29,174 nucleotides of DNA from Symbiodinium natans (GCA_905221605.1 CAJNDS010002368.1:1335011-1364184), one strand, 5' to 3'; shown: positions 1 to 9,488, numbered from the stretch's first letter. Made by a program: numbers and translations. Notes: generated from the letters alone by a model not told the origin.

Positions 1-1130
1 TCGTGTAGCTTCGCCTCGTCCCATCTTGCAGCTCTTGCAGCTTGCTTGCGGAACACACTTGACACTTGCTGCAGCGAAGGCCCGAAAAAATAAAAAAATC
101 AGTTTGGGAGCCCGCTCACGGTTAAACCACGACTTAAGCTGGGTGGGCCTCTAGGCAGTGCCTCGTAGTGAAACTGATGCTTGGGGGGGCAGGCGGGGTG
201 GGCTTGGGCCCAGGCAGTAGAAACACAGACCCCTGCAGAGCCGGGTGTGAGGCGTTGCGGTGCAGGTTGCACATGGGGGCCGCAAAACGGGACTGGGAGG
301 CCGGGAGGGGCTGGAAGAGCCCTCTGGGCAAGTATTGCAGTTGGCCCTTGGTCTCAGAAGGTCGGGCTTTTGGTTTTCGGGGGCCTTGAGCCCCAACTTC
401 CCGTCATGAACGCCGCTGTAAACCAATGGAGCTCTTCAGCGTGTATGCGTGTGTACGCATGTCTGTGCGTGTACATGCGGCGGCTGCGCTTTGCAGGGTC
501 CATCCCTTCGATGCGCGCATGAGACGTGTGGAGCTTCCCCCAGCCGAGCCTTGGGAGGTGTTCAAGAAGCTTGGCTGCATGATCTCACCATCTTGGTGTC
601 AAAATCATCTCACCTCAGCTGCTGTATGAGTTGGCTGGGGCGCCTGCTTGAGGTCCTCGGTTCGACAATTCCGCGTGCTGTATGCCAAAGCCATGGCTGT
701 CACATGCTCAACTGTGGAAAGTATGTCGAGAGATGGACAGTGACGTTAAGTCCATGACTCGCTTTGTCTGTCCAAGGACTCCGAGCATGAGTTTCCAGAG
801 CAGAAGCTTGACCTCTACAAGTTGGAATCGAAGCCAGTCGTGCTCTTCCAGGCAGCCAGCATGTGTGGCTGGCATGGAATAAGTTTGGGATGGGGTAGGC
901 TGTCTCTGTTCGTACTTGTACATGGCACGGCGCGTCGCATGGATCACAGATCTGCTGAGGTAAGGATGAGGGCAACGCTCCTGGGTTCAAGTCTATTTAT
1001 AGTAGAATGACAGGCGAACGTGCTCATCTGGACTTTGTTTGCGAATGCTTTTGCAACCGATAACGCTTTCCTCGTTTGCCAACCATCCGTCCAAGCAGTT
1101 GCAACGCTCCAGGCTTCATTTTGCAAGATC
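1..1130. other. No convincing gene
   Basis: Only short overlapping reading frames on both strands were found, with no recognisable domain. One stretch near 779-850 on the + strand reads as a charged peptide (DSEHEFPEQKLDLYKLESK) after an AG|G boundary and could be an exon of the TPR gene downstream, but nothing fixes its ends. The rest looks like intron or intergenic DNA. Confidence 0.4.
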
Positions 1131-1139
1131 TGGGCTGCC

Positions 1140-1213
1140 AAGGCGCGCCTAAAGGACGGCAAGCACAGCGGCGCCTTAGACAAGTATGATGAAGGAATTT
1201 ACATCATCGAAAA
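1140..1213 (+). CDS. Exon candidate: first TPR helix pair of a TPR-repeat protein
   Basis: The + strand reads KARLKDGKHSGALDKYDEGI followed by YIIE. This fits the first helix of a tetratricopeptide repeat, where A, Y and a following hydrophobic face recur (family knowledge). A GT donor directly follows at 1214 (gaaaa|gtgcag). The left boundary is not clear; a start somewhere after 1110 is likely. Further TPR-like segments on the same strand lie at 1700-1780, 1855-1920, 2016-2086, 2290-2365 and 2595-2690, which supports one multi-exon gene. TPR proteins are usually chaperone or complex adaptors. No partner domain such as FKBP or PP5 phosphatase was found in the window, so the class stays open. 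Confidence 0.5.
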
Positions 1214-1412
1214 GTGCAGAGAGGCACTCCCAGTTTGCAGAATGCACAGAGAAGCAAATCGCAGCCCTGGCATCGCACCCGGGTCAGGTCCTCTTAACAT
1301 GGCGCCTGATTTTTCGGCAGATTCATAATGAGAAAGCAGAGAAAGACAGGAAAGACAGAGGCGCGCCGATGTGTGTTTTTGAGGATGTCGAGAGTGGTGT
1401 GTGTGCAGTGGG

Positions 1413-1462
1413 ACGTCCTTGTGATGGCTCTTACATCTGAGTCATACGTCCTTGTGATGGCT
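1413..1462. repeat. 17-bp direct repeat
   Basis: ACGTCCTTGTGATGGCT occurs at 1413-1429 and again at 1446-1462, 33 bp apart start to start. It lies in a probable intron. Confidence 0.85.
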
Positions 1463-1699
1463 AGTACAGTCATACGAGTCACACGGAGGTCTCAAAGTAT
1501 CTGATCTACTTGAGCCCGATATGCCGCGTGGCTCGTCTTGCAGCTGATGAGTTTTTCAAATTCTGGAGTCGGTGAAGCATGGCCGGTCTGCAGCAAAGTC
1601 ACGAAGAGCAAGCCCAGCCCAGCCAAGCCAAGCCATAATTGACTGTAAGTCCGCTGAAGAAGCTCAAGATGTCATGGAGATTTGAGGTGAGTTTCGTTC

Positions 1700-1778
1700 G
1701 GATGAAGATGAGGAGAGGTCTCTTCGGCTTGCTCTACTCCTCAATGCGGCGCAGGCTGCCCTCCAGCGACTTGGCAGC
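1700..1778 (+). CDS. Exon candidate: TPR helix
   Basis: The frame reads DEDEERSLRLALLLNAAQAA and then LQRL. This fits the second helix of a TPR unit, where an L-L-N-x-A-A pattern is common. It has the same strand and order as the neighbouring TPR exons. I could not fix splice ends: the frame continues to a stop near 1795, so the exon must end before that. Assignment rests on pattern and position only. Confidence 0.4.
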
Positions 1779-1854
1779 TTATTTGGCACGGCTTCATGAA
1801 TCTTGGGGCAATCTTGGCCGATCTTCGAGGGCGGCGCGCATTCTCAGTCCTGAG

Positions 1855-1920
1855 GTGTGAGAAGTGGAGCATCGCTGAAGCCCGGGCATCTGCTGCTTTG
1901 GAGCTTGAGCCGCAAAACAG
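1855..1920 (+). CDS. Exon: TPR repeat, spliced to the exon at 2016
   Basis: After an AG|G acceptor (cctgag|g) the frame reads CEKWSIAEARASAALELEPQ and then N, the usual end of a TPR unit (W..A...A..AL.L.P.N). The exon ends with AG before a GT donor at 1921. Joining to the exon at 2016 restores an Arg codon across the junction and continues as KALYRRGLA, exactly the expected start of the next TPR helix. The matching phase makes this the best supported part of the TPR gene. Confidence 0.6.
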
Positions 1921-2015
1921 GTGTCTTGGCCGCACTCCACTGTACCCATTGTGCCGTCGCTTGCTCAGTCTTCTGGCCCATCGCATTGCGCTTAATGGCT
2001 CCGTGCCACCTCCAG

Positions 2016-2086
2016 GAAGGCGCTGTACCGGCGCGGGCTAGCACGAGCATCCTCCGCAAATGAAGAGGCCCACCTCATGCTCTGCA
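2016..2086 (+). CDS. Exon: TPR repeat (ALYRRGLA motif)
   Basis: It begins after tccag|g and, joined in phase to the exon ending at 1920, reads RKALYRRGLARASSANEEAH and then LML. A-L-Y-R-R-x-x-A is a hallmark of the last TPR in FKBP, PP5 and Hop-like proteins. A GT donor follows at 2087 (ctctgca|gtgatt). The retained frame and both splice signals agree. The ligand and protein class are unknown because no catalytic domain is visible next to the repeats. Confidence 0.6.
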
Positions 2087-2289
2087 GTGATTGAGGTTTG
2101 TCTGCGTGGATGACTGTCTTCTTTGCTGCACTTCAGTGCGAGTGTGACAGGGCGCTAAAGCGGACTTCTGGTCCTTGTTGAAAGTATCCGGCTTCGACAG
2201 CAAAGACGCTGTGTTTATGTGGAAAGTGGGTCTGCTGATGCTCAGTGCTTTAAGTGGAGTCCAGTGGTGCACCATGGCGCACCACACCT

Positions 2290-2690
2290 GTGAACCGCAC
2301 AAGGAAGCTCTCAACCAGCTCCAGAAGCTCCTCCCCAAAGATGCGATTAAAGCTGAGTGGCGAGCTTAGGGCTCTTATGGGACTTGGGGATCCTGACTGC
2401 TCTTGCTCGCTGTGCTTCGGAGAGTGTGGTTGATGCCGTGCGCTTGTGTAGCGCGCCACTCGCAGAGTGGTTGGCCTTGTTCCAGTCAAGCACAGAACGC
2501 AAGTAGCGCAACGAACCAACCCGGAAGCCACATTGATCACCATGAGTTTATATATATATATATATATGTATGTATATAACTTGTATGCTCAGGTTCCAGA
2601 AGATACGAAGGGAAGCTGCCAGGGAGCAGAAAGTTGGCGCAATCCTCAAGGACATCCGCTCTCCTTTTCTTTTGCACTGGGCATCTGCAG
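2290..2690 (+). CDS. Probable C-terminal exons of the TPR protein
   Basis: Two short + strand segments look coding. Near 2305-2365 the frame reads EALNQLQKLLPKDAIKAEW, which fits the closing helix of a TPR block. After an AG|G acceptor near 2594, FQKIRREAAREQKVGAILKD reads as a basic amphipathic helix like those that follow TPR blocks. The DNA between them, including the TA repeat at 2545-2578, is presumably intron. Exon ends are not resolved and the phase from the exon at 2016 could not be verified, so the span is approximate. Confidence 0.35.
2545..2578. repeat. TA/TGTA microsatellite
   Basis: An alternating TA run followed by TGTATGTATATA. It lies just before the AG|G boundary of the last TPR exon candidate and is probably intronic. 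Confidence 0.85.
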
Positions 2691-2699
2691 CTAAGCAGG

Positions 2700-3470
2700 C
2701 TGGCAAACGTAAGGAAGAGGTACTCATCGCTTTTGGATCCCGCTCGCTTGCTGAACGGGCATTGGCAAGCTCGGCCTTGCTGGTGCAGATGAGTTGCAAC
2801 ACTGTCGACCGAGGAGCTTGATGAAGATGAGAGGATTGCCACACAGGATGAAAGAAGCGTGACTTATTCGTAGATGCACAGAATGTTTTGATCGTGGGCT
2901 CATGGGTCAGCGTTTGTGTCTTGATATTGCCAAATCAAGCAATAAAGCACGCACGCGCACGCAACGCGCACGCACATGCACACGCACGCGCACGCGCGCG
3001 TGCTCACGCGCGCGCTCGCTCGCCAAGCGCGTTCGCACAGACGCAGACACAGACACTCAGACACAATCACTCATGCAGCATGCACTTTAGATTCGACGAA
3101 CGGCCCACTGAACTGATTGACTTAGTGGTTTCAGCCTTGGCCTTTGACCATCGTTCGTGTTCCCTAATCCAAGGTTTTTTGGGCGGCGACATGTCACCAC
3201 GCATGATGCAACGCTGACTAGACATCACTCAACACACAAACAGATCTCAATGCAGGAACGTCGTCTGGGACAATTTCACAGAATGCATTTCCTGCAGCAC
3301 CCCTCTGCCCCAAACTGGTTCCTGAGAAGGCTACTAGACCGGACGAGTCTCCTCCCCCCCCGTCCATTCATAGAAAGTCATATCTTCAAAAATGACGGCA
3401 GTGTCTTGACGGAGAATCTACAACCAAAGCTCCGAGTTCAGAGTTTTCCCGGAAGTGCACCGTGTGGTTC
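2700..3470. other. No firm gene; alternating purine-pyrimidine tract inside
   Basis: Nothing with domain similarity was seen. The stretch holds a CA/CG-rich block at about 2945-3022, then CAGACA-type repeats to about 3066. Reading frames through it encode only Ala/Arg/His repeats, a by-product of the repeat. Confidence 0.5.
2945..3022. repeat. CA/CG alternating tract (Z-DNA-prone)
   Basis: A nearly unbroken alternation of purine and pyrimidine, mostly CACG, CGCG and CGTG, over about 78 bp, ending in a CGCGCGCTCG stretch. Such runs are known to adopt left-handed DNA under supercoiling; any role here is unknown. Confidence 0.8.
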
Positions 3471-3479
3471 TGGTCGGTG

Positions 3480-3640
3480 CGACCCAAGGATACCAACGAT
3501 ATCTGGGTGACTGTGAGCAGAGGGCGGCAGATGGGCAACGAGAGCTCACTTTCGACGAGTGGGCCAAGCAGTGCGCTGGGTTTTTCCCCCAAGCATGCAA
3601 AAGACGATATAAGGCTAGATACGCTTGCATCAGGTATGAG
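3480..3640 (+). CDS. Exon candidate of an unrecognised protein
   Basis: The frame reads GQRELTFDEWAKQCAGFFPQ and continues with a basic segment (ACKRRYKARY). A strong GT donor (catcag|gtatgag) lies at 3634. The phase at that donor in this frame does not match the next well-supported exon at 3806, so either the donor is a different one or an exon is missing. The composition is protein-like, but I know no family match. Confidence 0.3.
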
Positions 3641-3805
3641 TGGCGTTATGATGCCGACGAGCGGTTCAAGGCAAACAAAAACAGAGAGTCGGGGAGTAAG
3701 CGGAGCAAAGGAACCATTGTCAACGGTCAATCCACGACCGAAGTCTTCAAAGACCATTCAATGAATTGATTCAAGATATTTGTTCTGTTCATGTTTCGTC
3801 TTCAG

Positions 3806-3901
3806 GCAAGGCAGCTGTACCCTGAGTGTTTCAATCACACCGGGCCGGCTCCACTCCCTGTAGAGGACTGGGAGGCGCAAATCGATTCAGTTTATGCTTA
3901 C
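3806..3901 (+). CDS. Exon of an unrecognised protein, in phase with 3957
   Basis: A 96-bp segment, exactly 32 codons, between a ttcag|g acceptor and a GT donor at 3902. It encodes ARQLYPECFNHTGPAPLPVE and then DWEAQIDSVYAY. It is phase 0 at both ends and joins cleanly to the exon starting at 3957, giving an uninterrupted protein. I do not recognise the family. The joined product has an acidic middle and a strongly basic C-terminal part. Confidence 0.5.
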
Positions 3902-3956
3902 GTGGTGTCTACCCGTTCCGCTTCGGCATTTCGGTTCGTCCTAAATTTGAGTCGAG

Positions 3957-4307
3957 GTGGACTACTTGACCCACAAGGAGATCGAGAAGATCATGCAAGC
4001 GGCTCAGAGTCAGCGATTACCAGGTTTCTTGTCTTACCAGGCTTACCGCTTCAGTTCTCGAAATCTGCTGAGGTACAGGCGTCAGACCGAAATGCTAGCT
4101 GCTCGCCGGCGAGAAAGGGAAGCCAAAGTACCGGAGAAGACACCGCCAGAGGCAAGCGACAGCGGCGTGTTCAACGACATCTTGTCGACAAACGTGCCAT
4201 GCCAGGACTCTTTTTGCACCAAACTTCATGTGGACAAAGAGGATGAGCAGATTCTTCGGGATGCTGTCATCAAAAGAGGCGTGGGCTGCCACGGCTGCCA
4301 CAAGTGA
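3957..4307 (+). CDS. Exon of an unrecognised basic protein, possibly its C-terminus
   Basis: It starts after gtcgag|g in phase with the preceding exon and reads VDYLTHKEIEKIMQAAQSQR, then an Arg-rich helix with the motif AARRREREAK, then a polar tail ending GCHGCHK at a TGA. Four Cys and two His lie near the end (CQDSFC and CHGCH) and could bind metal, but no known finger pattern is met. A GT at about 4021 (taccag|gttt) could end the exon early, in which case the rest would be intron. The function is unknown. Confidence 0.45.
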   Translation: MDYLTHKEIEKIMQAAQSQRLPGFLSYQAYRFSSRNLLRYRRQTEMLAARRREREAKVPEKTPPEASDSGVFNDILSTNVPCQDSFCTKLHVDKEDEQILRDAVIKRGVGCHGCHK

Positions 4308-4660
4308 ATACTCTCGCCACCAAAAGAATCATCTTGCAAGGATACAACTATTGGTGGTGACCTGTCAGAGCCGCTGTGATTCGCTGCCGTAGCCGGGAAA
4401 GCACAGCTGGTGTTGTGCAAAGCAGGCCACCTACCAGTAGGGCTAGTGTGGCCATGCCGTCGGCATCGCCAGAAAGGCCACGAACTGCCAGGATGAATTT
4501 CTGGCACCGGCCTCCAGCATCAAGTACTTCCAGAAGAAACTGGCTCCCCCGTCGTGTCCCAGCCTGTACAGAGCCTGTACAGAGAAGGTGGATGCAACGT
4601 AGCAGGCAGCCCGGGTCTGAGTGACTTGCTGAAAACTGAGATGCGGATGCACAAGTGCAC

Positions 4661-4704
4661 GGTGCATCACAGAGCATCACGGTGCATCACAGAGCATCAC
4701 GGTG
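4661..4704. repeat. 20-bp tandem repeat, two copies plus a start
   Basis: The unit GGTGCATCACAGAGCATCAC occurs twice head to tail, followed by a partial third copy (GGTGC). Confidence 0.9.
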
Positions 4705-5213
4705 CCCCACTCTAGGCTTCAAGCGTGGTAGTTCAAGCGTGTGGTAGCTGCAGGCTACCGAAAGAAACTGGATGGCCACCTTTCAGCTGTATCGCATCAT
4801 TGAGACATGGCTAGATGTTCTTGTGGCTGCACATGAGTGGCAATCTCAAGCAAGCTGAGGAGCAACAGATGGCTTACGCGCGTGTCTGTGGCCCCAGTCG
4901 GTCAGAGCTGCGAGGATTGTTGCTTATTGATGCTTATGACAGAGGAACTCCGGCATCTCTGAAGGCTTTAATTTACAATCGTTCGCTCACTCTTTGGAAC
5001 CTCGATGTACTCACGTCGTGCATCCTATTTTGGCTTCTCGAGTCTGTCCATGTCCGCACGTTGCCACTTGTTCGTGCTCTCGCGACTCGCTGACCGCAAG
5101 ATCACGAGATCACGCACAAGCCTTGCGAGCAGACATAGAGCCAAGGTTGGAGTGGAGTGGGACCCATGGAAGATTGCTGCTGAGCAGAAGGCGCCCTGAA
5201 GAGCCTTCCAGGA

Positions 5214-5269
5214 CTCTGCGCCTCTGCGCCTCTGCGCCTCTGCGCCTCTGCGCCTCTGCGCCTCTGCGC
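5214..5269. repeat. 8-bp minisatellite, seven copies
   Basis: The unit CTCTGCGC is repeated seven times without error over 56 bp. Because 8 is not a multiple of 3, all frames through it cycle through the same dipeptide-like pattern (LRLCASAP), which argues against coding use. Confidence 0.9.
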
Positions 5270-5991
5270 TCAATCGCGCGGTCGCTGAGCACCAGAAAAG
5301 TGTCAGCTGGGCTCTGTTACATTCAACTGTTGTTTCGATTGATGACGTAGACGTATGGCAATGTGCACTTACAGGGCTCGGAGGAGATGCAACTGCTGTT
5401 GCTGCTGCCACGCAGTGTTGAAGCTAAGCACTGATCCCGGTGCAATGGTCAGTCATGAGAAGTGTGACCATTGCACAAGGATACGCTCTGTGCTTTGACA
5501 TACCTGAACCGCATGTTAGTTGAAGTTGTCGTGCTTGTGCTCACAGAATCTGAAAGGTAGTACGAGCTCTCCATATCGACCCAATCTGGTGCCACAACAG
5601 TTGCTCAACAGATGTATAGAAGCTCCAGCCATGCGCAAGTCAGAGAATTCTTTGGTAACAGTCCGGATAGCTATTTCAGCATCACGGTAGACAAGGATGA
5701 AGGTTGCCATGTGTACCCCTGCATGACAGCAATGAGCTGGCATGAGCTGACGACTGAGAGTCCAATTCTTGCACCATTTCGGCCACACCCGCCCCAAGCT
5801 GCTTTAGGCCACTCGGGCGCCAAGTTGGATCCAATACTGAACGTTCAGACCTTACTTGGCTGCCTTCGTTGGGTTTGCGGATAGAATGATAGAAGCGTGC
5901 CTGTGACGATCCAGCTAGCAGCCAGCATTTGCCAGCAGCCATGTAGTACTGTCTGCGTTTCATGAGGTATTGCCACTACCTGTCTTTGCAG

Positions 5992-6046
5992 TTGATCGAG
6001 ACTGCAGGGTACTGGACCTTCGGCAACAGCATGCAGCACTTCACAC
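5992..6046 (+). CDS. Exon candidate: start of a PAS-like domain
   Basis: After a tttgcag acceptor the frame reads DRDCRVLDLRQQHAALH and a GT donor follows at 6047. A D-x-D/N-x-R-V-L-x-x motif is common at the first strand of PAS domains (family pattern). It is short and could be chance. It matters because a PAC-like end lies downstream at 7332 and a kinase with the same orientation follows at 22.3 kb. Confidence 0.25.
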
Positions 6047-6407
6047 GTCCATTTGGTTCCATACATATCTCCCCTGCGGAGGAAGCGAATGCTGCTGCGA
6101 TCGACTTCTGCGGTACATGGAGCAAAGTAGCCTGGATTGAAGGAGTTTGTACGACACAACTGCTGTAGAGACAATCAAGCGAACCATCAAGCTTAACAGG
6201 GCAATTCCGACTCTTGACGCTCGCGTCTTCCGTCGTACCAGTTTTCCATGAATCAGTGAATCTGGAGCAAGGATGACCTGCTGCAGAGGGACTTCTTGCA
6301 AGTCCTAATCGCCGATGAGGAACCGCATGGAGCAGCAAGTAAGATGCAAATAGATTCGCCCAATGCTTTGCTTTGGTGCTTTTGAATGCTTTTGACTCTT
6401 CTTGCAG

Positions 6408-6548
6408 GACAAGGCAGAGACCCGAGTCAAATTGAAAGAAGTGCTGGAAGGGCACGACGATGGGCATATTTTGAAGGCTTGCTCCGACTTTGCGTTGGCT
6501 GCACGCTGCATAGTCTCGACAGACGAAGCTCCCTGGATCTCAACGCAG
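6408..6548 (+). CDS. Exon of an unrecognised protein, 47 codons
   Basis: A 141-bp open segment between cttgcag and an acgcag|gt donor, phase 0 at both ends. It encodes DKAETRVKLKEVLEGHDDGH and continues to a C-terminal STDEAPWISTQ. The first half is a charged helix, the second half more hydrophobic (ACSDFALAARC). Both splice signals are textbook. No family is recognised. By position it could belong to a sensor protein together with the PAS/PAC-like exon at 7332. Confidence 0.45.
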
Positions 6549-7331
6549 GTTACGGCGGTTTCGCGAGCGGGTGGCCGCCTCACATTTCTGACATTTTGCT
6601 TCAGGTACGCCAGAGAGCGAGAGCATTTTGCCAAGTCTCGAAACTCCACCTTGATCTATACAGTTCATACCTTTGCATAAGGTCCCCCTCCTCATCTACA
6701 TACCCTGAAGCATGAGTGTGGCGCTACACGCCAAAACATCGCAGTGTAAGTGGTGCAAGATAGTGCAAGTGGTCCATGCCGGTTATTCGTTATGCTGGAC
6801 AATGGGTAGCCCCCCCGCGAGACCTTCCCCGACGTTTGGAAAAGTGATCCTTGAGAACTGATTTAATGGCTCACAAAACTGTCAAGGCAAAAGCAGCCGG
6901 GAACAGTTTGTCCAGTGATATTCCCCCAACTGCGATCGGTCCCAGCTGTCCGAGTGTTTCCGTGGATTGTGTTCTAGTTCCGACTTGGGCAGCTCACTGC
7001 CCCCTTGGAAAGTGGGGATAGTTCCTCGCCCTTTTCCGACATCATGATCTACAACGGGAGCGGGGTGCTTTGCCATGGGCTCCCGTCCCCATCAGGTCAG
7101 GCGAATCATCTCACGGCTTAAATGCATGACGCCTTCGTGTTTTCCCTACGGTCGGCAAGTCCAGCGATGGCAAAACGAGCAAACCCAGCGACTTCCTGAG
7201 GCCGGAAGCAGACTTGCCTGAAGGCAGCGCCAACCCGCGGCGAATCAGGACTCTACGGTGTCCCTTGCCACTTTAGTCATGGATTTGCTGACCTGAGTGG
7301 TGAATTGTACTTTGCTGACCTTGCCATGCAG
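6549..7331. other. No firm gene; probably intron
   Basis: This lies between a good donor at 6549 and a good acceptor at 7331. Frames are short and lack motifs. It is read as intron or as intron plus a missed exon, since the phases at 6548 and 7332 do not match directly. Confidence 0.35.
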
Positions 7332-7375
7332 GAAAGATCAATGGGGCTGTGATATCAGTCCAAGACATGAGCGAG
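7332..7375 (+). CDS. Exon candidate: PAC-like end of a PAS domain
   Basis: After catgcag|g the frame reads KINGAVISVQDMSE, with a GT donor at 7376 (gcgag|gtt). The pattern G-x-x-x-G-x-V-x-x-x-x-D-x-(T/S)-E is typical of the last strands of PAS/PAC domains, which in sensor kinases commonly end like DITERK (family knowledge). It is short, so the match is suggestive only. Reading through the donor would add VKALAGTPKWFEEV. It may belong to the histidine kinase whose core starts at 22,270, with the LTR island in between. Confidence 0.4.
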
Positions 7376-8442
7376 GTTAAGGCTCTTGCAGGCACACCGA
7401 AATGGTTCGAAGAAGTGCACTCTCTTGGCTCCAAGGGCTGCTTCAGAAGAAAGGGAGAGAGAGTGGGTTCCTTCACTTCAACTCGCCGATTTTCGGGTTT
7501 TGGATTGAGTAATAAATTTTTGAAGGCAGTGGAGATGACTATGAAAAGACTCTTCCAACAGACGCCAAAGAAATGGTCCACAGTTTTTTTCTGAAAACAA
7601 CATGGGGTTCCTGGAACCGTCTCACCAACAGACCCTCATCTGGGGGGGGGGCCACGACCGAGGAAGGAAGGAAGGATCGAAGGATGGACGGAAGCATGGA
7701 AACATGGAAGCATGGAAGGATGGATGGAAGGAAGGATGGAACGAAGGAAGAGAGAAGGCAAAGAAGAAAGAGAGAGAGTGGGCAGGGGGGTATTTTGGGT
7801 TCCAGTTAACCAGCCCTTTGGTTTTAACCCGGCATCACAAGAAGCCGGGGAGTGCACCCCCCCCGATGCCCCACAACAAAGGAAGAAAGACCAAGACTGC
7901 GAGCAAAGAGACCAGGGGCCCCTGGAAAGAAAGAAAGAAAGAAAGCGACAAAGATACTTGTCACCTTTTCTTCTCATCTTTGAAAAGAAGCGAGTAAAGA
8001 GAGAGTTTGCCCCGTTGTTGCTTCCTCTTCTCTTGCTCTTAATTTTGTCTTTCCTCTCTTGCTGTCACGAGAGGCACCGCCGCGGACGCCGGTGGCGCAG
8101 AGCATCTCTCGGGCGCGTTGGCCGCCACTGGCCTCGCCGTGCCTCCCGGATCTGAAGAAAACAAAAGAGAGAGGGAGACTAAGAAGGAAGGAAGCAAGGA
8201 AGAAAGCAAGGAAGGAAAGACGAGACAGAGGGGAAGAAGGCAAGTTCTGGCACGCTCTTGGGCTCATCCCAGGTTCTGTATTGACAAAGAGTGCAAGATT
8301 CTTGAATGGACGCCGAAGCTGGAGACGCTTTCCTGAACATGGATTCTGCGACCTAACAAGTATTGACTCAGTCACCTTTGTCAACATTCCTCGATGAACT
8401 GCGTTGGTGCAAGTCCGCGATTTCCCATACGGCATTCGCTTC
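7376..8442. other. No firm gene; purine/pyrimidine-skewed stretch
   Basis: On the + strand, 7655-7950 is dominated by GGAAG, GAAAG and GGATGGA blocks. From 7965 to 8060 it turns to CTTTTCTTC and TTGCTTCCTCTTC, and 8160-8240 is GGAAG-rich again. Long frames here encode only Arg/Lys/Glu or Leu/Ser/Phe runs and are products of the skew. Confidence 0.5.
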
Positions 8443-8542
8443 GGGGGGGGGGGGGGGGCAGCCCCCCCCCACCCCCCCCCCCCCCCACCCCCCCCCCACC
8501 CCCCCCACCCCCCCCCACCCCCCCCACCCCCCCCCCCCCCCC
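8443..8542. repeat. G16 run followed by a C-rich block
   Basis: Sixteen G in a row (8443-8458), then CAG, then about 80 bases of C interrupted by single A (8462-8542). The two halves are nearly complementary and could fold back on each other, and the C-rich strand pairs with a G-quadruplex-prone strand. Read or assembly errors are likely in such DNA, so exact lengths are uncertain. Confidence 0.85.
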
Positions 8543-8590
8543 ATTTGAAAACACAATGCTCGCATGATGGGTTTGAAAAAATATGCCTAT

Positions 8591-8831
8591 GTTTAGGGGT
8601 TTTTGGGCTTAGGTTTTTAGGGTCTAGAGTTTTCGGGGTTCGACGTTGAAGGGTTTTTAGGGTTTAGGGTCTGTTGGGTTTAGGGCTCAGGGGTTCTTAG
8701 GGTGTAGGGCTTAGAGCTTTTAGGGTTTGGGTTTTTAGGGTTTAGGGTTTAGGGTTTAGGGTTTAGGGTTTAGGGTTTAGGGTTTAGGGTTTAGGGTTTA
8801 GGGTTTAGGGTTTAGGGTTTAGGGTTTAGGG
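8591..8831 (+). repeat. TTTAGGG telomere-type repeat array, left part
   Basis: Degenerate units (TTTAGGGGT, TTTTAGGGTCT and others) from 8591 lead into fourteen perfect TTTAGGG units at 8734-8831. The last five bases, TAGGG (8827-8831), are one copy of the target site duplication of the LTR element. TTTAGGG is the telomere unit of plants and also of dinoflagellates and several other algae. The array continues in the same orientation after the element at 17,676. Confidence 0.95.
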
Positions 8832-9118
8832 TACGGGGGGACAACCAAGGAAGGAAATCAACTCCCCTAATCGCCCTGAACTTATATTTCCCAGATCGAA
8901 CCAAGAAACAACCAAGAACACGGATAAGAGCAACCCAGGGGGGAAGGAAAGGGGGAAGGAATCCACACCCTTACCAAACCCTAAGAACCCAGGCACTACT
9001 TTTTGAACTTGTGGCTTTCTGTTCAAGCCCATCTTGAGCCAAATACGATTACCGGGTTCATTAACCCTTCCAACTTCCAACACTAACTCCTTTCTACAAT
9101 ACCAATTGCAGCTCCGCA
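8832..9118 (-). repeat. 3' LTR
   Basis: A 287-bp copy; on the sense strand it starts TGCGGAGCTGC and ends CCCCCCGTA. I saw no difference from the 5' copy at a constant offset of 8,557 bp. It contains an open frame also present in the 5' copy, and the spliced-leader-like TTTGGCTCAAG at 9033-9043. The left edge abuts TAGGG of the TTTAGGG array. Confidence 0.92.
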
Positions 9119-9126
9119 CTCCCCCT
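9119..9126 (-). other. Polypurine tract before the 3' LTR
   Basis: On the sense strand AGGGGGAG stands immediately before the TG that opens the 3' LTR. A purine run in this exact place is the usual plus-strand primer of LTR retroelements. Confidence 0.75.
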
Positions 9127-9488
9127 GTCCTAGGATTTCCTAGGACACATTGGAGATGCAGATCTTTTGGCCAAAAACTGCCATTACGGCAGCAGCCAGC
9201 TGCTTGAAATGCAAATTGTGGTTTAACGTCTTCCAGGACGGAATTATAGCACATTGGCTAACCTACTACCCATAGAGAATCTTTTTTCACCTTGATCCTC
9301 TCATCACTGAAGACTCCTTGGCCTTCTTCACCACAAACCGTGGTCTTCGCTACGCGAAAAGCTACTGACTCCTACTATCAGGGATTTCCATACCCTTAAT
9401 AGTAACCACCACATTGTCAGCACATTGGCTGTTCCAGCGCACCGGTCTCCAGAAAGAGAAAAACCATCCCTTCATCCATACCATCCAA
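9127..9488 (-). other. Untranslated 3' part of the LTR element
   Basis: Between the stop of the third ORF and the polypurine tract. No coding signal is seen; the frame that runs through the 3' LTR (up to 9254) has no recognisable domain. Confidence 0.5.

Larger units (their letters stand above)
4308..5990. other. No firm gene; two short tandem repeats inside
   Basis: Short frames occur on both strands without recognisable motifs. The stretch contains the 20-bp repeat at 4661-4704 and the 8-bp minisatellite at 5214-5269. A segment near 5610-5720 (SYFSITVDKDEG in one frame) is faintly protein-like but has no supported ends. Confidence 0.4.

Noticed and set aside
7573-8435. Overlapping Lys/Arg/Glu and Leu/Ser frames of up to 153 codons
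   Set aside because: They follow from purine/pyrimidine skew and have no domain.
8368-8649. Pro- and Gly-rich frames across the G/C block
   Set aside because: Low-complexity translation of the G16/C-rich tract, seen on both strands.
8826-9254. 142-codon minus-strand frame at the 3' LTR
   Set aside because: It is the 3' LTR copy of the frame that leads into the first ORF in the 5' LTR, here without the downstream gene, so it is not a separate gene.
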